Shown: piece by piece, positions 12,150-22,784 of the stretch
How positions within the stretch are numbered: position 1 is the first letter of the stretch
How the letters are laid out: every line of letters begins with the position of its first letter
Source: Odontocerum albicorne
Lineage: Eukaryota; Arthropoda; Insecta; Trichoptera; Odontoceridae
Reading direction: 5' to 3'
Length of the DNA stretch: 64,000 bases
NCBI GenBank assembly: GCA_949825065.1
Contig: OX463841.1
Location: forward strand, 19,600,479 to 19,664,478
Notes under the pieces: model-generated
What the model was told of the DNA's origin: nothing
Database searches by the model: none
What the model saw: the letters and a program-made list of their open reading frames with translations, nothing else
Program-made: the position numbers and the translations under genes

Positions 12150-12830
12150 AATATAAATATAACTAGTATAAATAGTACTGTATAAATAGCGCTGAAGCTA
12201 TCAATTGAAGACACTATTACACCTAAGAGAACTAAACACTCAGGAAAAATCACTCTAAGTACTTGTGTAATATAATCTAGAAGTATTTCAATACATAAAA
12301 AGGTTTTTAAAGGAAAAATAATATTATTTTTCTCATCGTTTTTTTAGATAAATCCACCTAGTCATGACTGCTAGCTGCAGCTCATGACTGAGCATCGTGA
12401 CTTCCGTGATAGCCTCTGACGACTCCTCTCGCCCATCGCTGCGCTCCGTAGATCGAAGGGCAGTTATTTAGGGAAGTTCAGTTGCATCTCACTTGGTCAG
12501 TCCAACGCATTGGGATTCTTCCTCTTGAGCGTTGTTCTTCCACGCCTACAGTAACCACAAACCTATATTAACTGTCTCCTTGGCCACGAGCAATGTACGC
12601 AAAGAATCGGAAGACTCGCCGAAGGCATATTTTCGACAATCTGACAGATACATCACTCAAATTAAACATTCTACTATGATAAAGTACAATATATTAAAAA
12701 ATATATTGTGTTAATAAATTGACTTGATGATTACAAAATACATAATATAACAATAACTTGTATAGCGCTGTTTCGAAATAAAGTATCACTTCAACATCGC
12801 GTTGTTTTTTAATTAACAGTTCGTAAAGTG
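12150..12830 (+). other. Possible solo LTR
   Basis: A TATA-box-like ACTGTATAAATAGCGCTGAA (12177), a GC-richer transcript-like block (12360-12620) and an AATAAA-like signal (CGAAATAAAGTATC at 12775) occur in the order expected for an LTR of U3, R and U5. I could not define TG...CA ends, target duplications, primer-binding site or any gag-pol, so this is tentative. It could also be a non-coding exon or another repeat. Confidence 0.25.
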
Positions 12831-13297
12831 CCACTAACATATTCAGGCCAGAAAGAAAAATATAAAAACCAAGATCTCAAGATAAACAAATCAACCATTG
12901 GCACCGGCACTACAAATCATTGGCATCGGGCAATGCTGCTTTGATGGTTAGACAGATATCAAGATTATTAGTTCAGTTTAAATACGAGTATGTTGACTAT
13001 TTGTTTAGAAAACCTCTAAAGATATTTTAAGAACCCATATACTCGTATATAGCCAGTGGCACAAATTATAAGTGTGTCAGGATAGAAATAATTGGAGATC
13101 ATTTTTGTTTTTTTTTGCGTGCCTAAATAGAGTGAATGATGAACCAGCATTAATATTGAATCCTGGATTCTCATCTGAACTTAAACCAAATCCCAATAAA
13201 TTTCTATTACTCGTAGGCAAGATTTGCTAAAGATCTTACAACAAATCACACTGATTGAAAACTTCCAATATTTATAACGTTTTAATTTTTTTAGGCT

Positions 13298-13369
13298 CGC
13301 TAAGTTTCGACGCGTCAATTGAGCGTCCTCCTCATGGAGGACGCTCAATTGACGCGTCGAAACTTAGCG
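13298..13369. repeat. Perfect 34-bp hairpin with 4-base loop
   Basis: Left arm 13298-13331 begins CGCTAAGTTTCGACGCG; the right arm 13336-13369 is its exact complement; the loop is TCAT. The stem is much richer in GC than its surroundings and contains the self-complementary core GACGCGTC. Pairing stops abruptly at both outer ends. A frame runs across it (13255-13491) but has no coding features. Candidates are a foldback transposon remnant, hairpin-mediated repair product, or a small-RNA precursor. Confidence 0.95.
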
Positions 13370-14371
13370 TTCTCACCGCCTCATTTTACATGAAATCATC
13401 ACAATTTAAACAAAAACTCTGCCTTTTCCCTTTAGGTTTTCTTGATTTTAAGCATTACATATCACCTGAAAGCCCATTTGAAGAGTTTTAAAATAAGCCC
13501 TATATGATTTCTTCGTCATATAATATTCAAGAAATATCAGCCATTATGTATTTAAAAAGACGCTGTTTTTCGGATTTACAATGGACTTACCTTAATATAT
13601 TAAAAAAAAGTTGTGTTTTTTTCATATGTACTCGTACATATCGTAAACTAAAAATCATGTAAATCCAAAGGAGTAAGATGGAAAGTGTGTTTTGAGTTGA
13701 CATGGAATAACTCTGCTTCCGCGAGACAAAAAATCCAATATTCGAGGAAAATTCAGACAAAATAAGATACAATTACGATAAATAAACTAAGATAATTATT
13801 CTCAAGATTTTGACCGATTGATTTACTCGTATGTGAAAAATTACAAAAAGCATACATAAACTCCCTACGTAAATATTAGACAGCGAATCAAATAAAAACA
13901 AATAATAATTTTACATTTAATACAGTCAAACCTAATAAAATATAAATCTATTATTTCTGTACGGAACATTTCACCCAGTTTTCTTAACAAGTTGCGAAAT
14001 ACGATAAATTATTATTGAACAGCAGTTTTTTTCTTAGAAATTAATGTGTACACAGTGAATTGGTCATCGGTTTATAAGCAAAAGCAATCGGTGTAGCGGA
14101 AATAATTCTCATTTCGCGAATTACGAGTAAATTTAATTCCACCTTGTCGATTCCATCAGACCATTTCAAGACCAGCAGTCACTCAAGCGACATTTCTCTG
14201 ATAAATATACTTTTATATTACGAATAAAATTTAACTTCGGGAGTTTAATAAAATATAGACGCAATTGCCAAATTATAAAAATGTTACATTTTCGGAATGC
14301 GACATATAATATATCTTCCGCACTCTCCTTATCTACCTTCTCACATATGTTAGCTCTTTTTATGTATGCGA

Positions 14372-14660
14372 ATATCGATCGTCCAGTTCATTACTCAGAC
14401 AACTCCAAATAACCTGTTTTGAGATAATGAGAAAAGCAATATTATAATCGTCACCATAAATCAAATACTATTTATTAATTTTTGCTCGAGTTTTATATAT
14501 TTTATCAATAGATGTTGATAAAATTTATTGACAAAATATATAAAACTCGGGCAAAAATTAATAGTATTTGATTTATGGTGACGATTATAATATTGCTTTT
14601 CTCATTATCTCAAAACAGGTTATTTGGAGTTGTCTGAGTAATGAACTGGACGATCGATAT
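14372..14660. repeat. Long inverted repeat, arms of about 135-139 bp
   Basis: The left arm 14372-14510 starts ATATCGATCGTCCAG and is almost exactly complementary to 14526-14660, leaving a 15-base centre. I see only a 4-base indel (extra TTTA near 14470) and two or three substitutions. Near identity of arms means recent formation or gene conversion. Its right end touches a LINE-A fragment. No clear target duplication or transposon family signature, so foldback MITE is possible but unproven. Confidence 0.95.
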
Positions 14661-14825
14661 GTTAAAACATGGACGTAGGAAACAACACGAACAAATATAT
14701 GACAGAACATGAAATGAAGTGATTAAAGATGAATGTGAACCAATTACTAATATTTTAAATAGTATGAAAACCATTCTGAGATGGTTTGATCATATAAAAG
14801 GAATATAGAAAGTCAAATTAAAATA
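14661..14825 (+). repeat. LINE-A fragment
   Basis: Degraded plus-strand copy. GACAGAACATGAAATGAAGTG, AGGGATGAATGTGAACC-like sequence and CATTCTGAGATGGTTTGATC correspond to the RT C-terminal segment leading to the RWFGHV motif. Starts immediately at the end of the 289-bp foldback. Confidence 0.55.
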
Positions 14826-14885
14826 TATTTGAGATGCGAAAGAGTGGATATACTCGTATGTATCTCTACTTGCGGGAATACTCGT

Positions 14886-15037
14886 ACGGTTTCTACCCAT
14901 GGCTCGATCCTACTCGTACAAGGTTTATTCTAAAAACGTTAGTTGTTCTAAGCGTGAGACGGAAAGTGAGGGTCTCTACTTGTACCTTTGAATTTCTGCC
15001 ACGAGCAACATCTAATCCAACTATGTTGGAAAAGAGG
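14886..15037 (+). repeat. Unclassified dispersed repeat, copy 1
   Basis: About 150 bases with GGTTTCTACCCATGGCTCGA, AAAGTGAGGGTCTCTAC and ATCTAATCCAACTATGTTGG, recurring on the minus strand at 22115-22262. The two copies are about three quarters alike and align without large gaps except for six extra bases here at the footprint octamer 14911. No coding capacity. Confidence 0.7.
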
Positions 15038-15670
15038 TTTTAAGTTCATGACAACTATTTGAGATACAGAAATATTAATTTGTTTTGATTGGAAATAAGT
15101 ATAACTAACTTGTCAATTGATCTTCCTTTGTGTCGCGGGCTACTCCTGTGGAAAACGGCCTCGGATATATTTTTTTATTATTTTATACACATGGTTATAA
15201 GTCATACGTCTGGCGGGATTATTGATATACAGCATATTCTTCCAATCAACCAGCATATCTTGGAATATATACAGTTGTTTAAATCGATGTCAGATTTTAC
15301 AAAAAAAAAAAGAAAGAAAAAAATAACTAATCTCAAAACAAAAATGACAGGATTGGAAGAAAACAATTCGTTAAAGGATATGGAAAGTAAATATAGGAAA
15401 ATTAGAAAGTATATTCTGAATAATGTGAATATTTTTGCTATTCTCTCTTGAACATGATATGCATAGTGCACATCTGAAAACTCTTGGAAGATCGTTCCAC
15501 AGTCGCGACGCGTGGACCGCTAATTGATATCTTCAACGTTTTAAAAGCATATTGAGCTTTCTTAGTAATGGAAGTTAGTTTTTCGGCTTTTCAATTATTT
15601 CTTGATTGTTTTATACTGTATGTATTTATCTTTAAGACTCGTCTGTAATTGGGTTAAACCTGTATACGAG
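15038..15670. other. Unassigned stretch
   Basis: A 120-codon plus-strand frame at 15089-15451 is Lys/Ile-rich with no recognised motif; I do not call it a gene. A segment near 15480-15540 (ATCGTTCCACAGTCGCGACG) may be the 3' untranslated end of a LINE, but this is not firm. Confidence 0.3.
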
Positions 15671-15681
15671 TACTAGGTTAG

Positions 15682-16101
15682 TCAAAAAGTTTTGAAAGCG
15701 GAAATGAAAATACATTTTTTTGGGGGGAAATCACTTTTATTGCTCAGTATAGTCTCCCATAAGATACACTTGGTCCAACGATCTTCCAACTTTGTTGTCC
15801 CATCACGGAAGTGACTTTCTGGAAGGCCTGCAAAATATTCCTCTACGACGGTTATAACCTCTTCGTTTGATGAAAAATGCTTTCCACGAAGGAATTTTTT
15901 GAGGTGTGAGAACAGCCAGAAGTCAGAGGGAGCTAAATCTGGCGAATAGGGTGGATGCTGCAACAATTCGTACCCCAATTCACTGATTTTCGCGATGGTT
16001 TTTTGAGCTGTGTGAGCAAGTGCATTGTCTTGATGAAAAATGATTTTTTTCTTCTGCAAACCGGGTCTTTTTTCACAATTTTTTTCATCCAACTGGTCCA
16101 A
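15682..16101 (-). pseudogene. mariner transposase, C-terminal third (after frameshift)
   Basis: Continuation of the mariner transposase in a shifted frame. It holds the second aspartate in FHQDNALAHTA and the third in YSPDLAPSDFW, exactly 34 residues between them, that is the D,D34D signature of mariner (Tc1 elements have D,D34E). The shift lies in about 16102-16120, around the codons before DQLDEKN. All three catalytic residues survive; only the frameshift prevents a single product. Confidence 0.9.
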
Positions 16102-16117
16102 AAGGTCACAATAATAA

Positions 16118-16777
16118 TCAGATTGTCTTACCAGTTTGGAGAGTATCTATCAATAAAATTCCTTTTGCATCCCAAAAAACTGACGCTAACACCTTCTTGG
16201 CCGATTTCTGGACACGAACTCGCTTCGGAGCCAAAGTGCCTGGTTCACACCACTCCTTAGCCTCTTGTTTTGATTCAGGATCATGGTGGTAGACCCAAGT
16301 CTCATCCATAGTGATGAATCGACGCAGAAAATCCTTTTTATCCTTTCGAAATTGCTCCAAATGTTGCTCAGAAAGTCGCATTTGAACGTGTTTTTGTTGC
16401 ATTGTTAGCAAATGCGGCACCCATTGTGCACACAGTTTTTTGAAACCCAAAACTTCAGCCAAAATATGCCATGTTGTTCCATGTGAGATGCCTATGGTGT
16501 CAGCTATCACATCCACAGTCGATCGATGATCTTCCAAAACCATATCCTGTATTTTCGCTATGATTTCTGGTGTTGATGCACTTTTTGGACGTCCTGAGCG
16601 TGGATCGTCTTCAACGCTTGTACGGCCACGCTTAAACTCCAAAACCCATCGGTGAACGGTTGGAAATGAAGGAGAAGACTCCTTTAATACTTTCACTATC
16701 TTTGCATGGATCTCAGTAGCCGATAAACCTTCCAAAACAAAGAATTTAATCACTGCACGATATTCGGATTTTTCCAT
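16118..16777 (-). pseudogene. mariner transposase, N-terminal two thirds
   Basis: 219 codons from MEKSEYRAVIKFF. The N-terminal paired helix-turn-helix region that binds the terminal repeats covers residues 1-110 (FPTVHRWVLEFKRG and SGRPKSASTPE are recognisable). The first catalytic aspartate is in ITMDETWVYHHDPESK (about residue 156), typical of mariner. The frame ends at a stop after TLQTGKTI, and the protein continues in another frame from 16101. The start is chosen because it lies close to the right terminal repeat and fits family length. A complete protein would be near the usual 345-355 residues. Confidence 0.9.
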
Positions 16778-16956
16778 TGTAAAAAATACACTGACACGTC
16801 AACTTCAAATGGCTTGTAAACAAAGAATGAATTGACAGATCGAAATGAAATTTTGAGTACGTTCTTATGAAAGATGAAATATTAAAATGGCGTATAAATT
16901 TTGGTTTTCTACTGCTCCATAGATGTCGCTTTCAAAACTTTTTGACTAACCTAGTA

Positions 16957-17855
16957 TGTAAGGAATGTATTAATATAAAATAAATAAATACAAAATAAAG
17001 GCCAAGAGAAGTATCGTTGGATTAAATTAATGAAATTTTGAAAGAAGGAAATTAAATGAGTCGGAAAAATCCAAGAAGCTTTATACTAAATTATTCAACT
17101 ATTAATCCAATGCACGCCCGTTAGTTTCCTATTATGTTCACAGAAAAAAAAACTAACCCATACTCTAAGGAACGATGTTTCAAAGGAAGTTGGAGAAGGA
17201 AAAAATAACATCCCTTTTTATTACATCTTATCGATAAATTTTCATAGTTCTGGAAACGAGATCACAGGGTTTGGGATTCAATGTTGACTTTCGTGATGTT
17301 TTTTGATTGCACAATAAGTAAACTGTCGACTTTAAACTTTCATTGCTCAAATACTTTGTTGTTTATTCAGAAATCGTTTAACCTGGCATTATTTATTTTA
17401 AGTCATGTAAATAAATCCATTTCGTGGATTTATTGCTTTGAAGTAGTTTCTTCCAATCGAACAGTTTTTGTTTCAAAATAATTATCGGCCTACTTGACCT
17501 TTGTCTCAAGCTTAATAAATGAATATAATATTAAGGTAAAAGCATTGTAACAAAAAATAATATGAAATATATACTAAGGAAAATAGGGATAAGGGTGGAA
17601 ATTGTATAGGAGTTAGGTGGCGTTGAATATTAAAGTTTACAAGAAAAATATATCATTATTTTAGTTTTTTCCTTGTAAATCAATAAGGATGAAGCACATC
17701 TGATTGTACTAGATAAATTGTTCCAAAGTCGAGTCCACAAATTAATCTCGATTAAGTCAATATTTCTGTATATGGACGTAACTATGCAAAAATGACCTAA
17801 GCTACAAAACGCCTTTTTTGTTTCACAGATTTACAAAAATAATCTATAAAAGTAG
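16957..17855. other. AT-rich stretch, nothing recognised
   Basis: No gene, RNA or transposon end recognised. A short segment near 17700-17760 (GTTCCAAAGTCGAGTCC) faintly resembles 15490-15520 and may be a decayed LINE 3' end. Confidence 0.35.
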
Positions 17856-17859
17856 TACA

Positions 17860-18055
17860 GAGGAGATGTATGAGAAGTTTGGGAAGACATAAAAAAAATT
17901 ACACAGTCAAATTAGTAAAGTTCTGAAAAAAGGAAGAGTGAAAGGCATTTATAATAGGAGTGTGTATAATGTGTATGGGCGTAGCGAAGGATAGCATGGA
18001 GTGGAAATATTTTATCTCTGCCTACTCCTCAATATAAAGCATGGCGTGATTGTGG
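17860..18055 (+). repeat. LINE-A 3' end, decayed
   Basis: GTATGAGAAGTTTGGGAAGAC is weak, but GTGTATGGGCGTAGCGAAGGAT, TTATCTCTGCCTACTCCTC and the ending ATGGCGTGATTGTGG follow the 3' end of the better LINE-A copies (their CTCTCTGCCTACCCCGACAGG and GGCGTGATGG). Confidence 0.5.
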
Positions 18056-18350
18056 TGTTAATCCATGATATTTAAATTTTTCAACCTATTCAATCCCTTC
18101 GTTATTTAATGTTCGATTACTGAATTGAATATCAGATGTGCTAACTTATATGGACTATTCTGAAAAGAATAACATTTCCTGGATGTTTTTATACTAAAAT
18201 TAATAAACGATGAAGAAACGTCCTAATTTAAAATTAAGTCAAATAGACATATAATAAAATTATTCCCAGCGAGGAGTTGGTTATTTTTAAACACATGTAG
18301 TTTTTGTTCACAAAACAATTAATAATCGATGACATTTCAACAATACTATG

Positions 18351-18515
18351 GCAATCCCTACAGCCTAGTTGGTAAGACGCTTGTCTTCTACACGGGGGTT
18401 TCAGAGTCGATTCCAGGTGGTACTTGAATAATGGGAATCAGTATGGTTAAGAATTCGTAATCGAGGTTATCATAACCTCTCGACCTGCGACAGTATTACC
18501 AACACGTGCGCCGCC
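18351..18515 (+). repeat. SINE family B copy
   Basis: Box A CAGCCTAGTTGGTAAGACGC and box B CAGAGTCGATTCC, followed by AGGTGGTACTTGAA and a shortened body ending at TATTACCAACACGTGCGCC. Middle part rearranged. Confidence 0.7.
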
Positions 18516-18602
18516 AGACAGCAATGTATACTATCTGTCCAACGTGAAAGGTGACTGACGGGAAATGAAATATAAGACATGAATTATTTTTAGGTTACAT
18601 TA

Positions 18603-18788
18603 CAATACTGGAAGGGGTTGTAAATATTTTTGAAGCACTCCTGAAACTCGTTCTTTGGAATCGCCTACAAAATCGCGATCGAAGCCTTCTAGACGTCTGA
18701 AATCGTATCGAAATGCTTTCCTTTCATCGCCAATTTTAGCCATCTCAAGTTGGCATATATCATATGTCATCCTGAACTTACACATCAT
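18603..18788 (-). CDS. Unrecognised coding-like frame, possible last exon
   Basis: 61 codons on minus ending in a TAA stop near 18603, with normal-looking amino-acid use (MTYDICQLEMAKIGDERK, then acidic/basic residues, ending QPLPVL). Base composition is more coding-like than the surroundings. Upstream on minus is a T-rich stretch and TTCAG before GATGACATATG that could be a splice acceptor. I do not recognise the family, and it may equally be a fragment of a transposon protein. No splice partner was identified. Confidence 0.3.
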
Positions 18789-19249
18789 TACTTTTATTTA
18801 TTTAAATAATAAAAAAAGCATTACAACTTAATATGCTCGTAGTTACGTATAAAAACGGCAAAGAACAAATAAATTTTGACATTTGACAGAGAACCGATAG
18901 AATTTATCAAATTTCTTAGAATTGTCTTATCTTTACCAGGCTATCAAGGAAGTCAACAACTTCGTTCAATATAACGTGAATAAAAATCCTGATACAAAAT
19001 ATTGGTGTGAGTAACAAATACGAATATAATAAGATAACAATATTTACTTACGTCATTTGAAAAAAAAAAGACTACCTGCCATGTGATTTGAGATGTCAAA
19101 GGCCAGCCACACTCTTTAATTTAAAACAGTGCAGGGTACACTTCACGTAAAATAGGCTAATATAGATATAGTCATAATATGAATGACCCTCTCAACTGTT
19201 ATGACGTTGAAATATAATCCTTATTGACAGGTTCGTACTTTTCTTTTTT

Positions 19250-19322
19250 CTATAAAATAGTGACGTGCCCTCTCGGCGGGAAAGACGGTCTCCCCACGGC
19301 AAACAACTAGGCCACGAAGGTA
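19250..19322 (-). repeat. SINE family A head remnant
   Basis: ACAACTAGGCCACGAAGG is the complement of the box A region. The expected box B lies in GGCGGGAAAGACGG but is decayed. Body absent. Confidence 0.4.
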
Positions 19323-19640
19323 TTATACTATATAATGTACTCGTATATTTTCAAGTAGATTTCCATATTGAAATGATTCAAAGCGCAGAGTGATTTTATG
19401 ATAATTATTAATGTCTGCAGCGCGGCCTTGTGAAACTGATTAACAATTATTTTTTTATTAAAATTAAAGCAAAAGTTATCACGTAATATCCCAAATAAGA
19501 CAAACTTAAAAGTACAGGCAAACATAAAACTAAAATAGTCACACTTCTCAATTTTAGTCCATATTTTATTCATTCCCATTTTTGTACTATCTATAAACGG
19601 TTACAGGTAACAGCTATGTTTAAGGGATAAAACACTAGGA
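19323..19640. other. AT-rich stretch, nothing recognised
   Basis: A Phe/Lys/Ile-rich minus frame (19328-19579) carries no motif. A footprint octamer lies at 19338. Confidence 0.4.
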
Positions 19641-19875
19641 GGCAGAAATAAAAAAAAACAGAAGAATGTGCGAAACCGAAGACATGTAAGACATTGGCAC
19701 TTTCAAAGAATTGATGAGACCCGGATTCTTCTTACAGTTTCTCACGTATATCCCAAAATAAATCAACCACCAGGCAGACCTCCAAAGAGATGGAGGGATA
19801 GCCGATAGCTCACATCCCAATAATAATGCAGAAAAACAAGATCAAGAGTCGACTACACGAAGAAGAAGACATGAA
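19640..19875 (+). repeat. LINE C-terminal tail
   Basis: The plus-strand translation around 19750-19860 reads PPGRPPKRWRDSR and then CRKTRSRVDYTKKKT-like sequence. Gly-Arg-Pro-Pro-x-Arg-Trp followed by a basic tail is the usual C-terminus of several endonuclease-RT LINE families. Interrupted, non-functional. Confidence 0.5.
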
Positions 19876-19959
19876 GGTTTTTTTTTCTATTTAAATTATA
19901 CGTATATTTATTTGTACAATGTACCGTCATTTAAACAATTAAAACAGTTGCAAGAATTA

Positions 19960-20300
19960 AATACCATAACATGAAGAAAGGAAAGGCGTAGGTTGTGATG
20001 GAACAAACATAGAACAAATGATGTGTGGAGGTGCGCGGATGATCGAGTGGCTGAGAAAACTTTTCAATAAATGTTGGGTCTCTGATTACATACATAAAGG
20101 CTGGAAGAGTGCAGTGATTGTTATAATTATATAAATGTATTTCATTATATAAAGGGAGCAAGAATGGAGTGTGGAAGGTCACAGAGCCATGAGCTTACTG
20201 AGTGTAGTAAATACACTCTATGGTAAAATTCTGATATATGAGGTGAGAACACAAGCACACATCAGGCTAGGACTCAGAAGGCCCAGGGTGGTATCCCGCA
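19960..20300 (+). pseudogene. LINE reverse transcriptase fragment (fingers region)
   Basis: The plus-strand frames give KKGKA (start of RT domain), then VIVPLYKGKG-like sequence around 20115-20165 (GATTGTTATAATTATATAAATG is decayed, followed by AAGGGAGCAAGAATGGAGTGTGG), then SHELTECSKYTLW and RTQAHIRLG, matching the RT order of pressing-into-service lysines, then N-Y-R-x-I-S-L-L and the helix before the catalytic box. Stops interrupt it. Confidence 0.55.
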
Positions 20301-22114
20301 CATAGGGTTCTTAAAAAATAACGAAATACTCGTACAAAAAAAATTATCTGAAAAAGAAAACAAAAATATACTGGTATAATTCACAAACATCTCAACAAAT
20401 GTGAATCGAGACTTTATTGTTTACACATCTTGCAAAGTTTTAGGTGAAAAATTAACGAGTCACACCGTGCACCGGATCCACGGTTTCCATAAACCAAAAC
20501 GCTCCCTGAGAGAACTTTTATAGGTGTTAAAACTGTCTCCAAATATATTTGAAACTGCAACATACTCATTACACAGTCGATGGAATCTGGGTACTGGAGA
20601 AATCGAGTAATAGTTCTATAACTCCCGTACCGGAATACATCTTGCAATCTCATACTTCTCGAAGGTATTTAGAAGTTAATCAATTCCAATAACTTAGGAC
20701 AGTTGAAAAGCACAATCAATACCAGGATTTCAAAGTTAATATCCACTCGATGGACAGTTAGTTACACGTGTATCTTGAGATACTTATGTATTGATTGCAT
20801 TAAGGTCCACGACTGATTACTTTTGCTGATTACTCTATATGAATAATATACATAAATCAAAACAAATTGCATTAATTAATCATCAACATCGTACTTGAAT
20901 TTAACATTGAGAGAGAAAATTTGATTATACTCGTGCAATAAAACCACGGATTTACCTTTAGAAAATAAACAGATTCATTATTCGAATAGGATTTTCATTT
21001 CTAATGTCGATTCATTATTAATTAACCCTCTTACTTCAAGTGTTTAATCACCTCTAGAAGAATATTCTTTTTAGTTTTAAGGAAACTATATATATATTTA
21101 ACTTCAAGCTCTCAATTCAAAGAGTTCAATAAATATTTGGGTGCTCAAGAGATGAGGACAAGTCGAAATAAAATGATAAAAAATAAATATCCACAATGAT
21201 GTAGGCATATTCAGCACAACTCCACGGAAATATGTGTAACTCATAAGAGAAAGAATATGTTTTAAATATCTTTCAGAGGGAAATCAAATTACAATACCGA
21301 TTAATTTAAATGTACATAATCTCCGGGACAAGAAACCGAACTTAGCAATAAAATAACTTAATAGTAAAAAATAAATATTTAAGTATACCACAGAAAAGAC
21401 ACTAGTGAACAGCGGGTTAAAAAAGCGAGAATAATATGAAAAGTAGTGATGAATTGTGCGTAATGCACGTTAATTCCCATAATGTCGGAATATACTAAAG
21501 AGAAAGTCAATTGAATTTTTTCGTATTCATTGACAACCATTTAACACGTGTAATTATATCTCATGAGGCGTGAAGTCATGTATTTTCTACTTTCGTTAAT
21601 AAAGCAAAATATTATTTTCAAATCAAGCAATGAATGATATTTTCATGAAAATAACCAATTTAAAACAAAAAGTGGCTTCCGTAAAAAATACACAACTTTT
21701 AATTATTCAATTCCTTTCTACTGCAGAAAGAGTGGTAAGTGGCTTAGGCGACCCCCTATCGCAATTTTGCAGTAATAGGTTGCAGAACTCTCTCGCATGG
21801 TACTCGTATCTGCAGATGTTGAAGAGTGTGGCCGAGAGACAGTATTGTCTCAGTCTCATTAAGAAAAGCCCTCGAGGTATATGAACGATTCACATAATTC
21901 AAAAAATATTTAATTAAAGCAAACAACTAGCCCCCGTTACTAAGAAAGTTCTAAATACTTTATTTAAAAGCATTTTCGCAGATGTCAATATCCGAGACCT
22001 TAATCAAGTGACAGCCCGTTATACAGAAGAAGATTACTTGGCAGGTTAGTTCTATTTATTGCCAGTCTAAATAGGTCAATATTTATGAATCTAGATAGTT
22101 GTCAGGAACATATC
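20301..22114. other. AT-rich stretch without recognised gene
   Basis: A 79-codon minus frame (20414-20653) and an 84-codon plus frame (21630-21884) sit in slightly GC-richer patches, but neither shows a motif I know. Footprint octamers at 20327 and 21801. Confidence 0.4.
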
Positions 22115-22265
22115 GAATGTTTTCCAACATAGTTGGATTATATATCAGCAGCTTAAAGATATATGAAGAGACCCTCACATTCCTCCGCACGCTAAGAAGG
22201 TAGTATCCCAACATACCAAGATGAAACTTTGTAGGATAGAGCCAAGGGTAGAAACCCACTTCCGT
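22115..22265 (-). repeat. Unclassified dispersed repeat, copy 2
   Basis: Minus-strand partner of 14886-15037. Shared blocks: TTCCAACATAGTTGGATTA, AGAGACCCTCAC and GCCAAGGGTAGAAACC. Where copy 1 has the octamer, this copy reads CCTACAAAG (complement of 22228-22236), so it is the unoccupied state. Confidence 0.7.
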
Positions 22266-22429
22266 ATGTAGAGAAATCTCAAAAATCTCTCAGAGGTATC
22301 TGAGAACCTCCCCTCCCCCGAAAATGATTTCGAGACTCGTATCACAAACCTTAATACCCTATGTTATAAGCAGACTCACACAGTTGTTCAAGATAAGGAC
22401 CAGACGAGATATGTTACTACTGTTAAAAT

Positions 22430-22740
22430 TAATACCCAAATCTTTGAATTATAAGACCGTTCAGAGTGTACTTAACATATAATATTGGAAAGTCATTGCT
22501 CTAGAAAAAGACAAGAGTTTGTATTTTTAAACATTAAAAGTCAGTCTATTTGTTTGAATCCACTTCCAAATAGCGTTCAAGTCCGATTGAAGGAGTAAAC
22601 AGTCTTCACAAAATGAAATTTTACTGAAGACCTTTAAATCGTCAGCGAATAATAAGTACCTCGAGTGCCTTATTACAGGACCAACATCGTACAATAGATA
22701 AATATTAAGAACTAATCAGGTTTATACAATCCATATGAAA
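22430..22740 (-). pseudogene. LINE reverse transcriptase core with FADD box, broken
   Basis: The minus-strand frame from about 22,720 reads IYLLYDVGPVIRHSRYLLFADDLKVF. FADD is the metal-binding catalytic box of non-LTR reverse transcriptases of the jockey/CR1/R1 group, preceded by the usual N-D-x-x-P-type segment and hydrophobic strand. Downstream come LNAIWKWIQTNRLTFNV and KYKLLSF, the thumb-side segment. Stops and shifts elsewhere show it is dead. Same general group as the 9.5-10.1 kb fragment, but not the same copy. Confidence 0.75.
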
Positions 22741-22784
22741 CAAATTGTCTCATATCGATTAAGTAATCGAAAAATATGCTGGCA

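Larger units (their letters stand above)
15671..16956 (-). mobile_element. mariner element, nearly intact
   Basis: Complete mariner DNA transposon of 1282 bases (15673-16954) with perfect 28-base terminal inverted repeats starting CTAGGTTAGTCAAAAAG and a TA duplication at 15671-15672 and 16955-16956. It encodes one transposase on the minus strand, split by a frameshift. The identical ends and single lesion suggest recent arrival. The TA used as target is the last TA of a TACGAGTA octamer (15665-15672). Confidence 0.97.

Noticed and set aside
15202..15471. Phe-rich minus frame of 89 codons and the overlapping Lys-rich plus frame
   Set aside because: Low-complexity complement pair from an A-rich run; no motif or splice context.
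15470..15530. Homology between 15.48, 17.70 and 48.85 kb as a LINE 3' UTR family
   Set aside because: Only short shared words; alignment not convincing by eye.
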